Origin: Hyphomonadaceae bacterium UBA7672
Lineage (GTDB): Bacteria > Pseudomonadota > Alphaproteobacteria > Caulobacterales > Hyphomonadaceae
Assembly: GCA_002483135.1 (NCBI GenBank)
Contig: DLHI01000024.1
Location: forward strand, 146,883 to 210,882
Direction of reading: 5' to 3'
Length of the DNA: 64,000 bases
Shown here piece by piece: positions 7,839 through 14,963 of the stretch. Position numbers and translations under genes: made by a program. Below the pieces are notes generated by a model, which was not told the origin of the DNA, searched no databases, and saw only the letters and a program-made list of their open reading frames with translations. Each line of letters opens with the position of its first letter. The stretch's first letter is position 1.

Positions 7839-8510
7839 ATGAAGCGGGCGAATGTCGTCAGCGTACGCAGGCTGTTTTCAGGCAGCACCCGCATGCGATG
7901 CGCATCCTCCTCGCGAGGATTCCACTGGCAGCCGGCCCAGGTGGCCCAGCTTCTTGTCGACCTCGAAACGTCCGCCCGCGATTCAATCGACGAGGAAGAT
8001 GTTCCCGAAGAACGCCTCTATCTCGGCGTGATCACAACCGGCCGCGCGAAGGCTGGCCTCGCCACCTTGCACGACGGCCGGCAACGCCTCGTCGTCCTCA
8101 CCATGTTCATGGCCTTCGCCCGTGATCGCGTGCCTTCCAACGGCGAGCGCAACAAGCTGGATCGTATGTTGGTGCGCCGCGCTTTCGCCCGCCCGCCCGA
8201 GCCTCGCCTGCGCCTGCCCCCGGAAGAACACGCCTGGTTCGCGCATTTCATCCTGGCGCCCGGCGCCACAAAGCGCTTGCCGGCAACGCCGCCACCCGGA
8301 TCACCGCGTGAGCTTCTGCTCGCCGCCCGCTTCATGGAGCACGCTTTCGCGGCTTACCGGCCTGAGGAGCTGCGCAACATTGTCGATTTCCTGCTGCACC
8401 ACACCGCTGTGGTGCGATCGATCGGCGAGCATGCGGCCCCGCCACCTCGCCCGATGCTGTCGGTCGTTCCTCAGACGTCCCCCAGCCACTATTCAGTCGC
8501 GGCGGAATAG
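7839..8510 (+). CDS. Stand-alone DUF262 (GmrSD N-terminal-type) protein
   Basis: A 223-residue protein. ATG 7839 is preferred, with GGGAG about 11 nt upstream; ATG 7893 would cut the domain. The pattern fits DUF262: VSVRRLFSG, then RGFHWQPAQVAQLLVDLE (residues 26-43, like R.Y.W...QV..LL.D), YLGVITT and HDGRQRLVVLTMF (78-90, the DGQQR signature). RLRLPPEEHAWFAHFIL, SPRELLLAARFM and LRNIVDFLLHHTAVV follow. No HNH/DUF1524 nuclease domain follows, unlike GmrSD restriction enzymes. It lies antiparallel inside the GTA head-gene cluster, so it is probably an insertion. A nucleotide-binding or defence-linked role is inferred from the family only. Confidence 0.78.
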   Translation: MKRANVVSVRRLFSGSTRMRCASSSRGFHWQPAQVAQLLVDLETSARDSIDEEDVPEERLYLGVITTGRAKAGLATLHDGRQRLVVLTMFMAFARDRVPSNGERNKLDRMLVRRAFARPPEPRLRLPPEEHAWFAHFILAPGATKRLPATPPPGSPRELLLAARFMEHAFAAYRPEELRNIVDFLLHHTAVVRSIGEHAAPPPRPMLSVVPQTSPSHYSVAAE

Positions 8511-8514
8511 CCCC

Positions 8515-8616
8515 ATGGCCGATGCATCAAGCAAGGCGGCGGCGCCGCGAGTCCTCGTTCGCCTCATCGTGGCGGCAGGCGTCATCGGTCTGATGTGCCT
8601 ATCCGCCCTGATGTGA
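8515..8616 (+). CDS. Tiny membrane ORF after the DUF262-type gene
   Basis: A 33-residue frame starting 4 nt after the DUF262-type stop. One membrane segment (VLVRLIVAAGVIGLMCLSAL) fills most of it, with a short basic/polar front. The close spacing suggests coupling to the upstream gene. Short GC-rich frames arise by chance, so this call is weak. Confidence 0.4.
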   Translation: MADASSKAAAPRVLVRLIVAAGVIGLMCLSALM

Positions 8617-8635
8617 TGGCCGCCTTTACGTGAGC

Positions 8636-8818
8636 CTACCGCTTGTTAGGCGTGAACACCGCGGCAAGGCCGAGGAAAGCGACAAACGCCTTGTAGGCCG
8701 CATCCAGCTGTTCCGGCGCCACCAGCACGCCGGCCGTCGCCGCCAGCGCAGCGATGCCCCGCCACGTAGAAAACTCGCGCAGCCGCGCGAGCACATAGTC
8801 GACGATACCCGAATTCAT
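8636..8818 (-). CDS. Holin-like small membrane protein
   Basis: A 60-residue protein. ATG 8818 is chosen, with CGGAGAACGAG in front; the 8965 start has no support. An amphipathic front (IVDYVLARLREFSTWRG) is followed by two short hydrophobic segments (IAALAATAGVLVAP and AFVAFLGLAAVFTP) and a basic tail PNKR. This is the usual form of small phage holin-like or superinfection-type membrane proteins found next to portal genes. It follows the portal gene behind a hairpin terminator that ends only about 12 nt before its RBS. It would therefore be expressed by read-through or from a very short promoter. The role is inferred from shape and place. Confidence 0.65.
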   Translation of the reverse strand: MNSGIVDYVLARLREFSTWRGIAALAATAGVLVAPEQLDAAYKAFVAFLGLAAVFTPNKR

Positions 8819-8843
8819 CTCGTTCTCCGTTGCTTGAAAATGG

Positions 8844-8873
8844 AAAGAGCGGCCCGTTCCCGGACCGCCCTTT
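8844..8873 (-). terminator. Hairpin after the portal gene
   Basis: On the minus strand AAAGGGCGGTCCG, loop GGAA, CGGGCCGCTCTTT (8844-8873) is a 13-bp stem with two G-U pairs. CCATTTTC follows. It lies between the portal stop and the holin-like start and can act as terminator or attenuator. Confidence 0.75.
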
Positions 8874-8895
8874 CCGCTTGCGCCGTCAGCCGTGA

Positions 8896-9990
8896 TCAGG
8901 TGATCCCGGCCAGCCGCCGCTTCTCCTCCGTCGTGAGGAAACTTGCCGCTTCGATGCGCTCCCATTGCGTCGCGCGCTCGTCCTGGAACGCCGGCACGCC
9001 TTCGAGATCAGGCACAATCCCGCCGCCCACCCGATCGCCCAGCCAGCCCGTAATCGCCCGCGCCGCGCGGTTCACCAGCGGCAGCACCGACATCCGCCAG
9101 AACGCCGCATTGGCTTCGCGATAGTTCGCGTAGGTCGCATCCCCAGGAATTCCCAGCAGCATGGGCGGCACGCCGAACGCCAGCGCAATCTCCCGCGCCG
9201 AAACATTCCGCAACTCGACGAAATCCATTTCGGCGGGCGAAAGACTCATCGGCTTCCACTCCAGCCCGCCGGACAGCAGCATCGGCCGCCCAGCATTTTC
9301 CGGCCCCTGATAAATCCGCGCCAGATCTTCGCGCAGCTCGGTAAGCTGCGCATCCGTCAGCGCCTGGTCCCCGCCATAGATCAGCGCCCCGCTGGGCCGC
9401 GCCGCATTGTCGATCAGCGCCTTGGTCCACGCACCACTGGCGTTGTGCACATCAACTGCCCGCGCCGCCGCCTCCAGAGGCGAATGACCCTGGTAATCGT
9501 CCACCGGACTGAACAGCCGCATGTGAAGCACCGGCAGGAACCCGTCCGCCTCGCGCAGGATGCGTCGAACGTCGCTGCCGACCCGATGCTCCCACCCCAG
9601 CGGCCAGCCGCGCGCGCCCTTCAACACCTTCATCCGGTCGGGCCGCAGCACATGCAGCTCGCGCACCTCGCCATCGATCGATACCGCCTCGAGATAAGAG
9701 TCGCCCGATACGCTCAGATGCGCATAAAGCCCTTCGAACAGGTCGGGCCCGCCCTGGTCCGCATTCGGCCGCGCAACCAGTCGCGCCAGCGCATCGCCGT
9801 CTCCGGCTGCCTTGAACCCCACACTCGCCGCCGCCTCGGAGATCAACCGGATGCAGCGATACGCCACCGGGTTCCGCTCGAACCCCTCGCGCGCCATGGC
9901 GCCAACACCAGACCAGCGCGCCGACCTCAGATCAGTCAGCGCCACCATCGGCGAAGATGTCTTGCGCTCACGCTTATGGAACAGTCTCAT
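8896..9990 (-). CDS. HK97-family portal protein, GTA gp3-like
   Basis: A 364-residue protein starting at ATG 9990. It has the HK97 portal layout: an N-terminal basic start, NPVAYRCIRLISEAAASVGF, LYAHLSVSGDSYLE, LHVLRPDRMKVLKG, HMRLFSPVDDYQGHSPLEAAARAVD and ARPSGALIYGG. LELRNVSAREIALAFGVPPMLLGIPGDATYANYREA then leads to WLGDR near the end. In GTAs and HK97-like phages it forms the DNA entry ring of the head. The length is near the usual 380-400, without truncation. The large terminase gene, normally just upstream, is absent within 10.3 kb on this side. Confidence 0.93.
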   Translation of the reverse strand: MRLFHKRERKTSSPMVALTDLRSARWSGVGAMAREGFERNPVAYRCIRLISEAAASVGFKAAGDGDALARLVARPNADQGGPDLFEGLYAHLSVSGDSYLEAVSIDGEVRELHVLRPDRMKVLKGARGWPLGWEHRVGSDVRRILREADGFLPVLHMRLFSPVDDYQGHSPLEAAARAVDVHNASGAWTKALIDNAARPSGALIYGGDQALTDAQLTELREDLARIYQGPENAGRPMLLSGGLEWKPMSLSPAEMDFVELRNVSAREIALAFGVPPMLLGIPGDATYANYREANAAFWRMSVLPLVNRAARAITGWLGDRVGGGIVPDLEGVPAFQDERATQWERIEAASFLTTEEKRRLAGIT

Positions 9991-10292
9991 GGGTCACGCC
10001 CCGCTGGCTTGAAGAAGGCGGTCGGCAAGCAGGGCGACGGGGTCAGGCCCGTTCTGCTCTGGAGTGGGTGGGTCATCGGCCTCGCGTCGGCCCACTTGTC
10101 GACCATGGCCAACAATACCCCGGCGCAGTCCCCGGCCGATTCAGCCTTGCCTCGTCCCACAATTTCCAGGGCCATGGTCCTGAAAATTTGGAAGAAAGTT
10201 TTTCTGTTTCCTACGGATTTGAAAAAGCTGTTTCCCACAAACTGCGCTCATCAAAGCGTCTCGCTGGCCAGCGGGCGCGCCTGGAGACAGCC
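9991..10292. other. Intergenic stretch upstream of portal, no terminase
   Basis: This 302-bp stretch lies between the divergent portal and the small plus-strand gene. Short frames cross it but none has a recognisable domain or fits the flanking codon use. The AT-richer part at 10180-10250 probably holds promoter elements for one or both genes, but I cannot name convincing boxes. Confidence 0.4.
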
Positions 10293-10514
10293 ATGGCCAT
10301 CGACGCAGTCGCCTCCCGCGCAGAAGCCGCAGATCGCCGCGAAAACGCGCGCGCCGCTGCGCACCAGTATGCGCTCTCCCGCGCCGACGCGCGCCGCGAT
10401 GTCCGCATCGAGGAAGCCCGCGAATCCGCCGCCCAACGCCCGACGCCTGCAGACCGCGCCTTGGAAGCGCCGCCATCGGGCAACACCAAGCGCCTCATCG
10501 ACATTCTCGTCTGA
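10293..10514 (+). CDS. Small charged protein with C-terminal LIDILV tail
   Basis: A 73-residue protein at ATG 10293, with CTGGAGACAGCC just before it. The middle is very rich in Ala, Arg and Glu (AEAADRRENARAAAHQ, SRADARRDVRIEEARES), so a helix or coiled coil is likely. It ends GNTKRLIDILV. The genes at 10649 and 12445 end in related tails (VLIDVKA, QLVDIQA). I do not recognise the family. There is no signal or membrane segment. Confidence 0.6.
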   Translation: MAIDAVASRAEAADRRENARAAAHQYALSRADARRDVRIEEARESAAQRPTPADRALEAPPSGNTKRLIDILV

Positions 10515-10648
10515 TCGATCGGGCGCGCCTGCAATCGTTACTGCACCGCTAACCCTGATCCGCGACTTCGCGACAGCGTTCACACGCGCCCTTCACGTCG
10601 GCATGCCATGCTCACTCTCGGCTCAACGGAAGCCGAAGGTTGGCGATC

Positions 10649-10849
10649 ATGTCTTTCGACATCCAGCTCATACGTGACATCGGCGCCTCGAACGTCGCCA
10701 TGGTCCGCGAACACGCGATTTTCCTCGAGGCTCAGCGCTCCGACCGGCGCATCCAGAAGGCGCGAAACGTCGCCGACCTGCTGGAGCGTGGCCACAAGGC
10801 CGCGAAGAACGGCGGCATGCAGGGCGTGCTGATCGACGTGAAAGCCTGA
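10649..10849 (+). CDS. Small helical protein with C-terminal LIDVKA tail
   Basis: A 66-residue protein. ATG 10649 is used (GAAGG upstream); a TTG at 10640 would add three residues. The sequence MSFDIQLIRDIGASNVAM leads into a charged helix (HAIFLEAQRSDRRIQKARNVADLLERGH) and ends GGMQGVLIDVKA. It follows the 10293 gene by 134 nt on the same strand and shares the LID tail. The family is not recognised. It may be structural or adaptor-like. Confidence 0.55.
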   Translation: MSFDIQLIRDIGASNVAMVREHAIFLEAQRSDRRIQKARNVADLLERGHKAAKNGGMQGVLIDVKA

Positions 10850-10856
10850 ACCGGCC

Positions 10857-11231
10857 TTAGCGACTGCGCCCCGCCTGGCGTGTCGCGATCTGCCAGACAT
10901 TGCCCCAGTCATCACGCACCGTCGCGCGCCTGTCGCCGTATGGCGTGTCCATGGGCTTCTCGACCGACTTCGCCCCCGAAGCCAACGCCTTGCGATAGGT
11001 CTTGTCGGCGTCCTCGACATAGACATACAGCACCGCCGACGCCGCGTTGCGTTCCTCGTCGCTGCTCAGCATCACGATGCTGTCGCCGATCCGCATCTCC
11101 ATGGGCCTGCCCGCTTGCGCCCGTCCGGTTGCACCGAACACGCTGCGCAAGAAGGCCGCCAAGCCCCTCACATCATCGACAAAAATGCGCGGGGTAATAG
11201 TACGCCAGCCTTCGGGCTGAAAACCTGCCAT
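10857..11231 (-). CDS. VOC-superfamily (glyoxalase/PhnB-like) protein
   Basis: A 124-residue protein with the PhnB-like pattern: TITPRIFVDDVRGLAAFLRSVFGA at the front, MEMRIGDSIVMLSS, AVLYVYVEDADKTYRKALASGA, then DTPYGDRRATVRDDWGNVWQIAT at the end. The D-YGDR...D.WGN.W block is typical of this branch, which often lacks a complete metal site. Members bind small molecules or act as isomerases, dioxygenases or resistance proteins; the substrate is unknown. It is convergent with the 10649 gene, 7 nt apart. Confidence 0.82.
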   Translation of the reverse strand: MAGFQPEGWRTITPRIFVDDVRGLAAFLRSVFGATGRAQAGRPMEMRIGDSIVMLSSDEERNAASAVLYVYVEDADKTYRKALASGAKSVEKPMDTPYGDRRATVRDDWGNVWQIATRQAGRSR

Positions 11232-11386
11232 GGCGCCTCCCCCCTTTGCCGCTGTCTGCTGTCTCTACGGCTTTACCTTGTCACACCGAGGTGAGCCCTG
11301 CAAAGCCGATGAATGCTTGACCAAGCTCTTTGGCGTCAGCAACTCTGCGGTCAAGGCCGTGCAACTGGCCATCGTGGGAGGGTAGC

Positions 11387-12292
11387 TTGAGGTCTCTGGT
11401 TCTTGTAACCGCACTGCTGCTGGCCGGCTGCGCAACGGCCGCCCCGGTAGCGCCTGCGCAATCATCTTCCGCGCCACAGCGCATCACCGGCGGCGTTGCC
11501 GACAACCAGCCCGCCGCCAGCACAGATGGCCTCACCATCTTTCGCGACGTGGTCTACGGCCACCACGATGGCATGGCCAATGTCCATGATGTCATCCGCC
11601 CGCAGAATCCATCGGGCGCCGCTGTACTCTACATGGTCTCCGGCGGATGGAACTCGCGCTGGGCTGCCCCTGAAACGCGCATCGCGAATTTTCGCCTGCT
11701 GCTGGACGCCGGCATCACGGTCATCCCCGTCCACCACGGCTCGGCGCCGCGCTTCAAGGTTCCCGAAGCCCATGCCGACGTGAAACGCGCCCTGCGCCAC
11801 GTCAGCCTGAATGCTGCAACCTACGGCATAGACGCCAAACGCCTCGGCGTGTTCGGCGGATCGGCCGGCGGCCACCTCTCGCTCATGCTCGGCCTCAATG
11901 GCGATGATGGCGACCCCGCCTCCGAAGACCCCGTCCTGCGCGGTCCGTCTCGCGTCAAGGCGGTGGTCGCCTACTATCCACCCGTCGACCTGCGCCGCAT
12001 GACCGGTCCGAACGAACGCTTTCCAGCGCTCGATTTCCCGGTCGACCAGGCCGCCGCGATCTCGCCGATCCTTTTCGTCGACGCAAACGACCCCGCCACG
12101 CTCATCGTGCACGGCGACGCCGACACGCTTGTTCCGATCTCATCCGGCCTGTCGATTCATGACGCGCTGAAACAGGCCGGCGTGAAGACTGACATGATCA
12201 CCATCTCCGGCGGCGACCACGGTTTCACCGAACCGGCCCATCGCGCACAAGCCACTGCCGCCATGGCGAAATGGTTCAAAGAGAACCTGTAG
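11387..12292 (+). CDS. Lipoprotein alpha/beta hydrolase (esterase-like)
   Basis: A 301-residue protein. TTG 11387 is chosen because GGGAGGG lies 4 nt upstream and the frame then opens with a lipoprotein signal, MRSLVLVTALLLAGC (lipobox Cys 15). Hydrolase marks are an oxyanion stretch YMVSGGWNSRW, the nucleophile elbow GVFGGSAGGHLS, HGDADTLVPIS near the acid, and the catalytic His in SGGDHGFTEP. Together these fit a Ser-Asp-His esterase/lipase of the BD-FAE or dipeptidyl-peptidase-like type, anchored in the outer or inner membrane. The substrate is unknown. Neighbours give no clue. An earlier ATG at 11330 would spoil the signal peptide. Confidence 0.85.
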   Translation: MRSLVLVTALLLAGCATAAPVAPAQSSSAPQRITGGVADNQPAASTDGLTIFRDVVYGHHDGMANVHDVIRPQNPSGAAVLYMVSGGWNSRWAAPETRIANFRLLLDAGITVIPVHHGSAPRFKVPEAHADVKRALRHVSLNAATYGIDAKRLGVFGGSAGGHLSLMLGLNGDDGDPASEDPVLRGPSRVKAVVAYYPPVDLRRMTGPNERFPALDFPVDQAAAISPILFVDANDPATLIVHGDADTLVPISSGLSIHDALKQAGVKTDMITISGGDHGFTEPAHRAQATAAMAKWFKENL

Positions 12293-12444
12293 CCAGCCTT
12301 ATTATTGGTCAGCTGATCGGTTCCATGTCGCACTTTCTTAACGGCCAGCCCGTAAGGATTAAGCGTACTCTCGCCAGTATTCCCTCACGCGATTCACCAT
12401 GGATTCACGTCATCGGCAGATAATGCCGAGCGTAGGAGTGTGCC

Positions 12445-12738
12445 ATGGCCGCCGATGGAACAGGCGCGATTGGGCCGGTTTCGGTCAGATACGCCGCACA
12501 GATCAGGGAACTGCTTCACGCACAGGCGCTGCAACGCATCGCTGCGGCCGAAGAAGCCGCGCGCGCATCCGCCGAGGCGGAACGCGCCGCCCGCACAGAC
12601 CCCGTCGAGAAGACCGAAGACGCCGAAGCCGAGCGGGCCAAACCCGAACCCGACGTCGTCTCCGCTCCTCCCGAACCGATCCATGCCGAAAAAGCCGAAG
12701 CCGTTATCCCTGGCCAGCTTGTCGATATCCAGGCCTGA
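12445..12738 (+). CDS. Small Ala/Glu/Pro-rich protein with LVDIQA tail
   Basis: A 97-residue protein with TAGGAGTGTGCC before ATG 12445. A front helix (IGPVSVRYAAQIRELLHAQALQRI) is followed by a long A/E-rich stretch (AEEAARASAEAERAAR) and a charged, proline-containing middle. It ends GQLVDIQA, like the small genes at 10293 and 10649. No family is recognised. The low-complexity middle suggests a flexible linker or coiled coil. Confidence 0.6.
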   Translation: MAADGTGAIGPVSVRYAAQIRELLHAQALQRIAAAEEAARASAEAERAARTDPVEKTEDAEAERAKPEPDVVSAPPEPIHAEKAEAVIPGQLVDIQA

Positions 12739-12786
12739 ACCGCGCAGCGCCGCCGACGCCCCGCACGTCCAGGCCCCCTGTGGGCC

Positions 12787-13164
12787 TCAGCCCATCCGCT
12801 TCATCGCACAAATCTTGTTGCCGTCCGGATCGCGCAGATAAGCGAGATACAGCTCCATCGTCGCGCCCTTGCGGATGCCCGGCGGATCCTCGATCGCGGT
12901 TCCGCCATTCGCGATGCCGGCCGCGTGCCAGGCATCCGCCTGTTCAGTCGTCTCGACCGCAAACCCGATCGTGCCGCCGTTCGCAAACGTGCACGGCTCG
13001 CCATTGATCGGAATGCTCACGCCGAACGTGCCCGTCTTCGTGCGCCAGAAAATGCGGTTCTTGTCCTGGAAGCCCGGCTTCACGCCCAGCGCGCCCAGCG
13101 TCGCGTCGTAGAATTTCCGCGACCGCTCAAGATCGTTCGTGCCGACCATGATATGTGAAAACAT
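12787..13164 (-). CDS. VOC-superfamily glyoxalase-like protein
   Basis: A 125-residue protein. ATG 13164 is chosen, with GGGAGGACGGG right before it; longer frames upstream lack an RBS. It opens FSHIMVGTNDLERSRKFYDATLGALGVKPG, the front half of the VOC fold with His 4 as the usual first metal ligand. FGVSIPINGEP, then GGTIGFAVETTEQADAWHAAGIANGG, and MELYLAYLRDPDGNKICAM with the closing Glu and DPDGN follow. Such proteins include lyases and fosfomycin or bleomycin resistance types. The residues fit a metal-binding member, but the substrate is unknown. Confidence 0.88.
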   Translation of the reverse strand: MFSHIMVGTNDLERSRKFYDATLGALGVKPGFQDKNRIFWRTKTGTFGVSIPINGEPCTFANGGTIGFAVETTEQADAWHAAGIANGGTAIEDPPGIRKGATMELYLAYLRDPDGNKICAMKRMG

Positions 13165-13351
13165 CCCGTCCTCCCGCCACATGCTGATCCGCCAACCCGC
13201 CGTCCGTGCTGGCCGTTCCCAGCGCAGATGCGCCAAAGCCCGCGCGCTTGCAATCCCGCCGCGTGCAATTCCGCCCACCCGGCCTGCCGCCCGCCACAGT
13301 TGACCAACGCTGCATCGCGCGGCCACTGTGCGGCGACTCGGAGGCAGTCCC

Positions 13352-13708
13352 ATGCTGATGACAATCCTGAAGGCCGTCGGCACCGTCGCTGTGGTCATCA
13401 TCATTTCGGAGGTGCAGAAGCGCTCGAACGCACTAGGCGCAGCCATTGCCGCCCTGCCGCTGATGACCATGCTCGTCGTCTTCAACCTCGCCACCGACCC
13501 CAAGGCCGGCCCCGATCAGGCCAGCCAGTTCGCCAACACCACCTTCCTGCTGTTCTTCCCGGGGCTGACCTTCTTCATCCTCCTGGCCGTCGGCCCAAAA
13601 ATCGGGATGAGCTTCTGGTGGTCGTTCGGCGTCGCCGTGGCGGCCACCTTTGCCGTCACCGTCCTGGCCATCGGCGTGATGCGCCACTTCGGCGTGAAGA
13701 TCGATTGA
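13352..13708 (+). CDS. DUF3147-like four-helix membrane protein
   Basis: A 118-residue protein with CGGAGGCAGTCC before ATG 13352. Four membrane segments are visible: TILKAVGTVAVVIIIS, a second around GAAIAALPLMTMLVVF, NTTFLLFFPGLTFFILLAV, and WSFGVAVAATFAVTVLAIGV. EVQKRSNALGAAIAALP is the signature that recalls DUF3147 proteins of unknown function. Its stop overlaps the next start as TGATG, so the two are translated together. Confidence 0.75.
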   Translation: MLMTILKAVGTVAVVIIISEVQKRSNALGAAIAALPLMTMLVVFNLATDPKAGPDQASQFANTTFLLFFPGLTFFILLAVGPKIGMSFWWSFGVAVAATFAVTVLAIGVMRHFGVKID

Positions 13709-13929
13709 TGCAGGGCCCTCTGAATCTCGAGAAATCCATGAGGCTGGCCATTGCGCTGGTCCTCGTCTGCGTCGTCATCGTAGCGCCGCTCATCGGCGTC
13801 TATGCGCTCTCGCCTTTCTTCTTCATCTGGGGCCTCGAACCCTACCAACTCGCCGTCGTCGTCGCCGTGATGGTCGCTGAAGCCGTCACCATCGCCGCGC
13901 TGATCTTCCTGGTCATCCGCAAACGCTAG
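13708..13929 (+). CDS. Two-helix membrane protein coupled to the DUF3147-like gene
   Basis: A 73-residue protein starting at ATG 13708, inside the previous stop; ATG 13738 is a shorter option. Two membrane segments (LAIALVLVCVVIVAPLIGVYAL and AVVVAVMVAEAVTIAALIFLVI) end in a basic IRKR. The family is not recognised. A small hairpin (GGACCTT/AAGGTCC, 13929-13947) starts at its stop codon. Confidence 0.6.
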   Translation: MQGPLNLEKSMRLAIALVLVCVVIVAPLIGVYALSPFFFIWGLEPYQLAVVVAVMVAEAVTIAALIFLVIRKR

Positions 13930-14027
13930 GACCTTGACGCAAGGTCCCACGATACGCACCGGCCCTTGGCGCCGCGCGTATGTCGACTAGGCTGCCGCCC
14001 TACAACAAACAGGTGAGGCGCGCCCCC

Positions 14028-14882
14028 ATGTCCAACAACATGTCGTCCAACAACATGTCCGACTATAGCGACATCCTCTATTCCACCGCTGACGGCGTCG
14101 CCACCATCACGCTCAACCGTCCCGACAAGCTCAACGCCTGGCGCGGACAGATGGAGCAGGAAGTCCGCGCCGCCATGAAGGTCGCCGCCGCTGACGACAG
14201 CGTCCGTGTCATCGTCCTCACCGGCGCCGGCAAGGGCTTCTGCGCCGGCGCCGACATGGGCATGCTGCAGACCATCCAGTCGGGTGACGCGCAAACGTCC
14301 CGCGCCGCCGTCAACGCGGCCGCCCCGTACGATCCCGCTTCCAACGAGAACTTCCAGAAGCAGTATTCCTACTTCCCCGCCGTGCCCAAGCCGATCATCG
14401 GCGCCATCAACGGCTCCGCCGCTGGCCTCGGCCTCATCATGTCGCTCTATTGCGACATTCGCTTCGCTGCCGACACCGCGAAGTTCACCACCGCCTTCTC
14501 GCGCCGCGGCCTCGTCGCCGAGCACGGCATCTCGTGGCTGCTGCCGCGCCTCATCGGCTTCAGCAACGCCGCCGATCTGCTCTACAGCGCCCGCGTCATC
14601 ACCGCGCCCGAAGCCCACGCCATGGGCCTCGTCAGCCGCGTCTTCCCCGCCGCCTCTTTCCAGGCCGAAGTCGCCGCCTACGCAAAAATGCTCGCCAACG
14701 AAGTCTCGCCCCGCTCCCTGCGCGAGATGAAGCGCGAAATCTGGAACGCCCAGTTCCAGACCCTCGGCCAGGCCATCGAAGCCGCCAACGCCGACATGCC
14801 CCCCAGCTTCAAGTCCGAAGACTTCAAGGAAGGCGTCGCCCACTTCGTGGAGAAGCGCGCGCCGAGATTCACGGGGCGCTAG
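14028..14882 (+). CDS. Enoyl-CoA hydratase/isomerase (crotonase fold)
   Basis: A 284-residue protein. ATG 14028 follows AGGTGAGG; a longer frame from 13980 has no RBS. It has the crotonase pattern: VATITLNRPDKLNAW, then VIVLTGAGKGFCAGADMGML (oxyanion loop), and KPIIGAINGSAAGLGLIMSLYCDIRFAA for the second oxyanion NH. FSRRGLVAEHGISWLLPRLIG contains a Glu at the usual catalytic position. It hydrates or isomerises acyl-CoA in beta-oxidation or branched-chain catabolism; the exact substrate is open. The front of the gene repeats GTCCAACAACATGTC twice (14029-14058), giving a short SNNM repeat. Confidence 0.9.
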   Translation: MSNNMSSNNMSDYSDILYSTADGVATITLNRPDKLNAWRGQMEQEVRAAMKVAAADDSVRVIVLTGAGKGFCAGADMGMLQTIQSGDAQTSRAAVNAAAPYDPASNENFQKQYSYFPAVPKPIIGAINGSAAGLGLIMSLYCDIRFAADTAKFTTAFSRRGLVAEHGISWLLPRLIGFSNAADLLYSARVITAPEAHAMGLVSRVFPAASFQAEVAAYAKMLANEVSPRSLREMKREIWNAQFQTLGQAIEAANADMPPSFKSEDFKEGVAHFVEKRAPRFTGR

Positions 14883-14896
14883 AAGCCGCCACTCAC

Positions 14897-14941
14897 CACT
14901 GTCATTCCGGCTCGCGCTATCGCGCGTCGAGAATGACAGTG
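14897..14941. repeat. Inverted repeat between convergent genes
   Basis: CACTGTCATTC (14897-14907) and GAATGACAGTG (14931-14941) form an 11-bp perfect stem with a 23-nt loop that itself is CG-rich. It sits between the converging crotonase gene and glmU. It resembles dispersed intergenic repeats of GC-rich bacteria and could also help end both transcripts. Confidence 0.6.
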
Positions 14942-14963
14942 TGTGATCGGAGCAGGCAGATCT

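Noticed and set aside
9987..10238. A minus-strand frame upstream of portal as a terminase remnant
   Set aside because: The 83 residues show no Walker or nuclease motif and no likeness to TerL.
14029..14058. Short SNNM repeat at the start of the crotonase gene as a separate element
   Set aside because: Only two copies of a 15-nt unit, in frame; most likely a local slip or a choice of start codons, not a mobile repeat.
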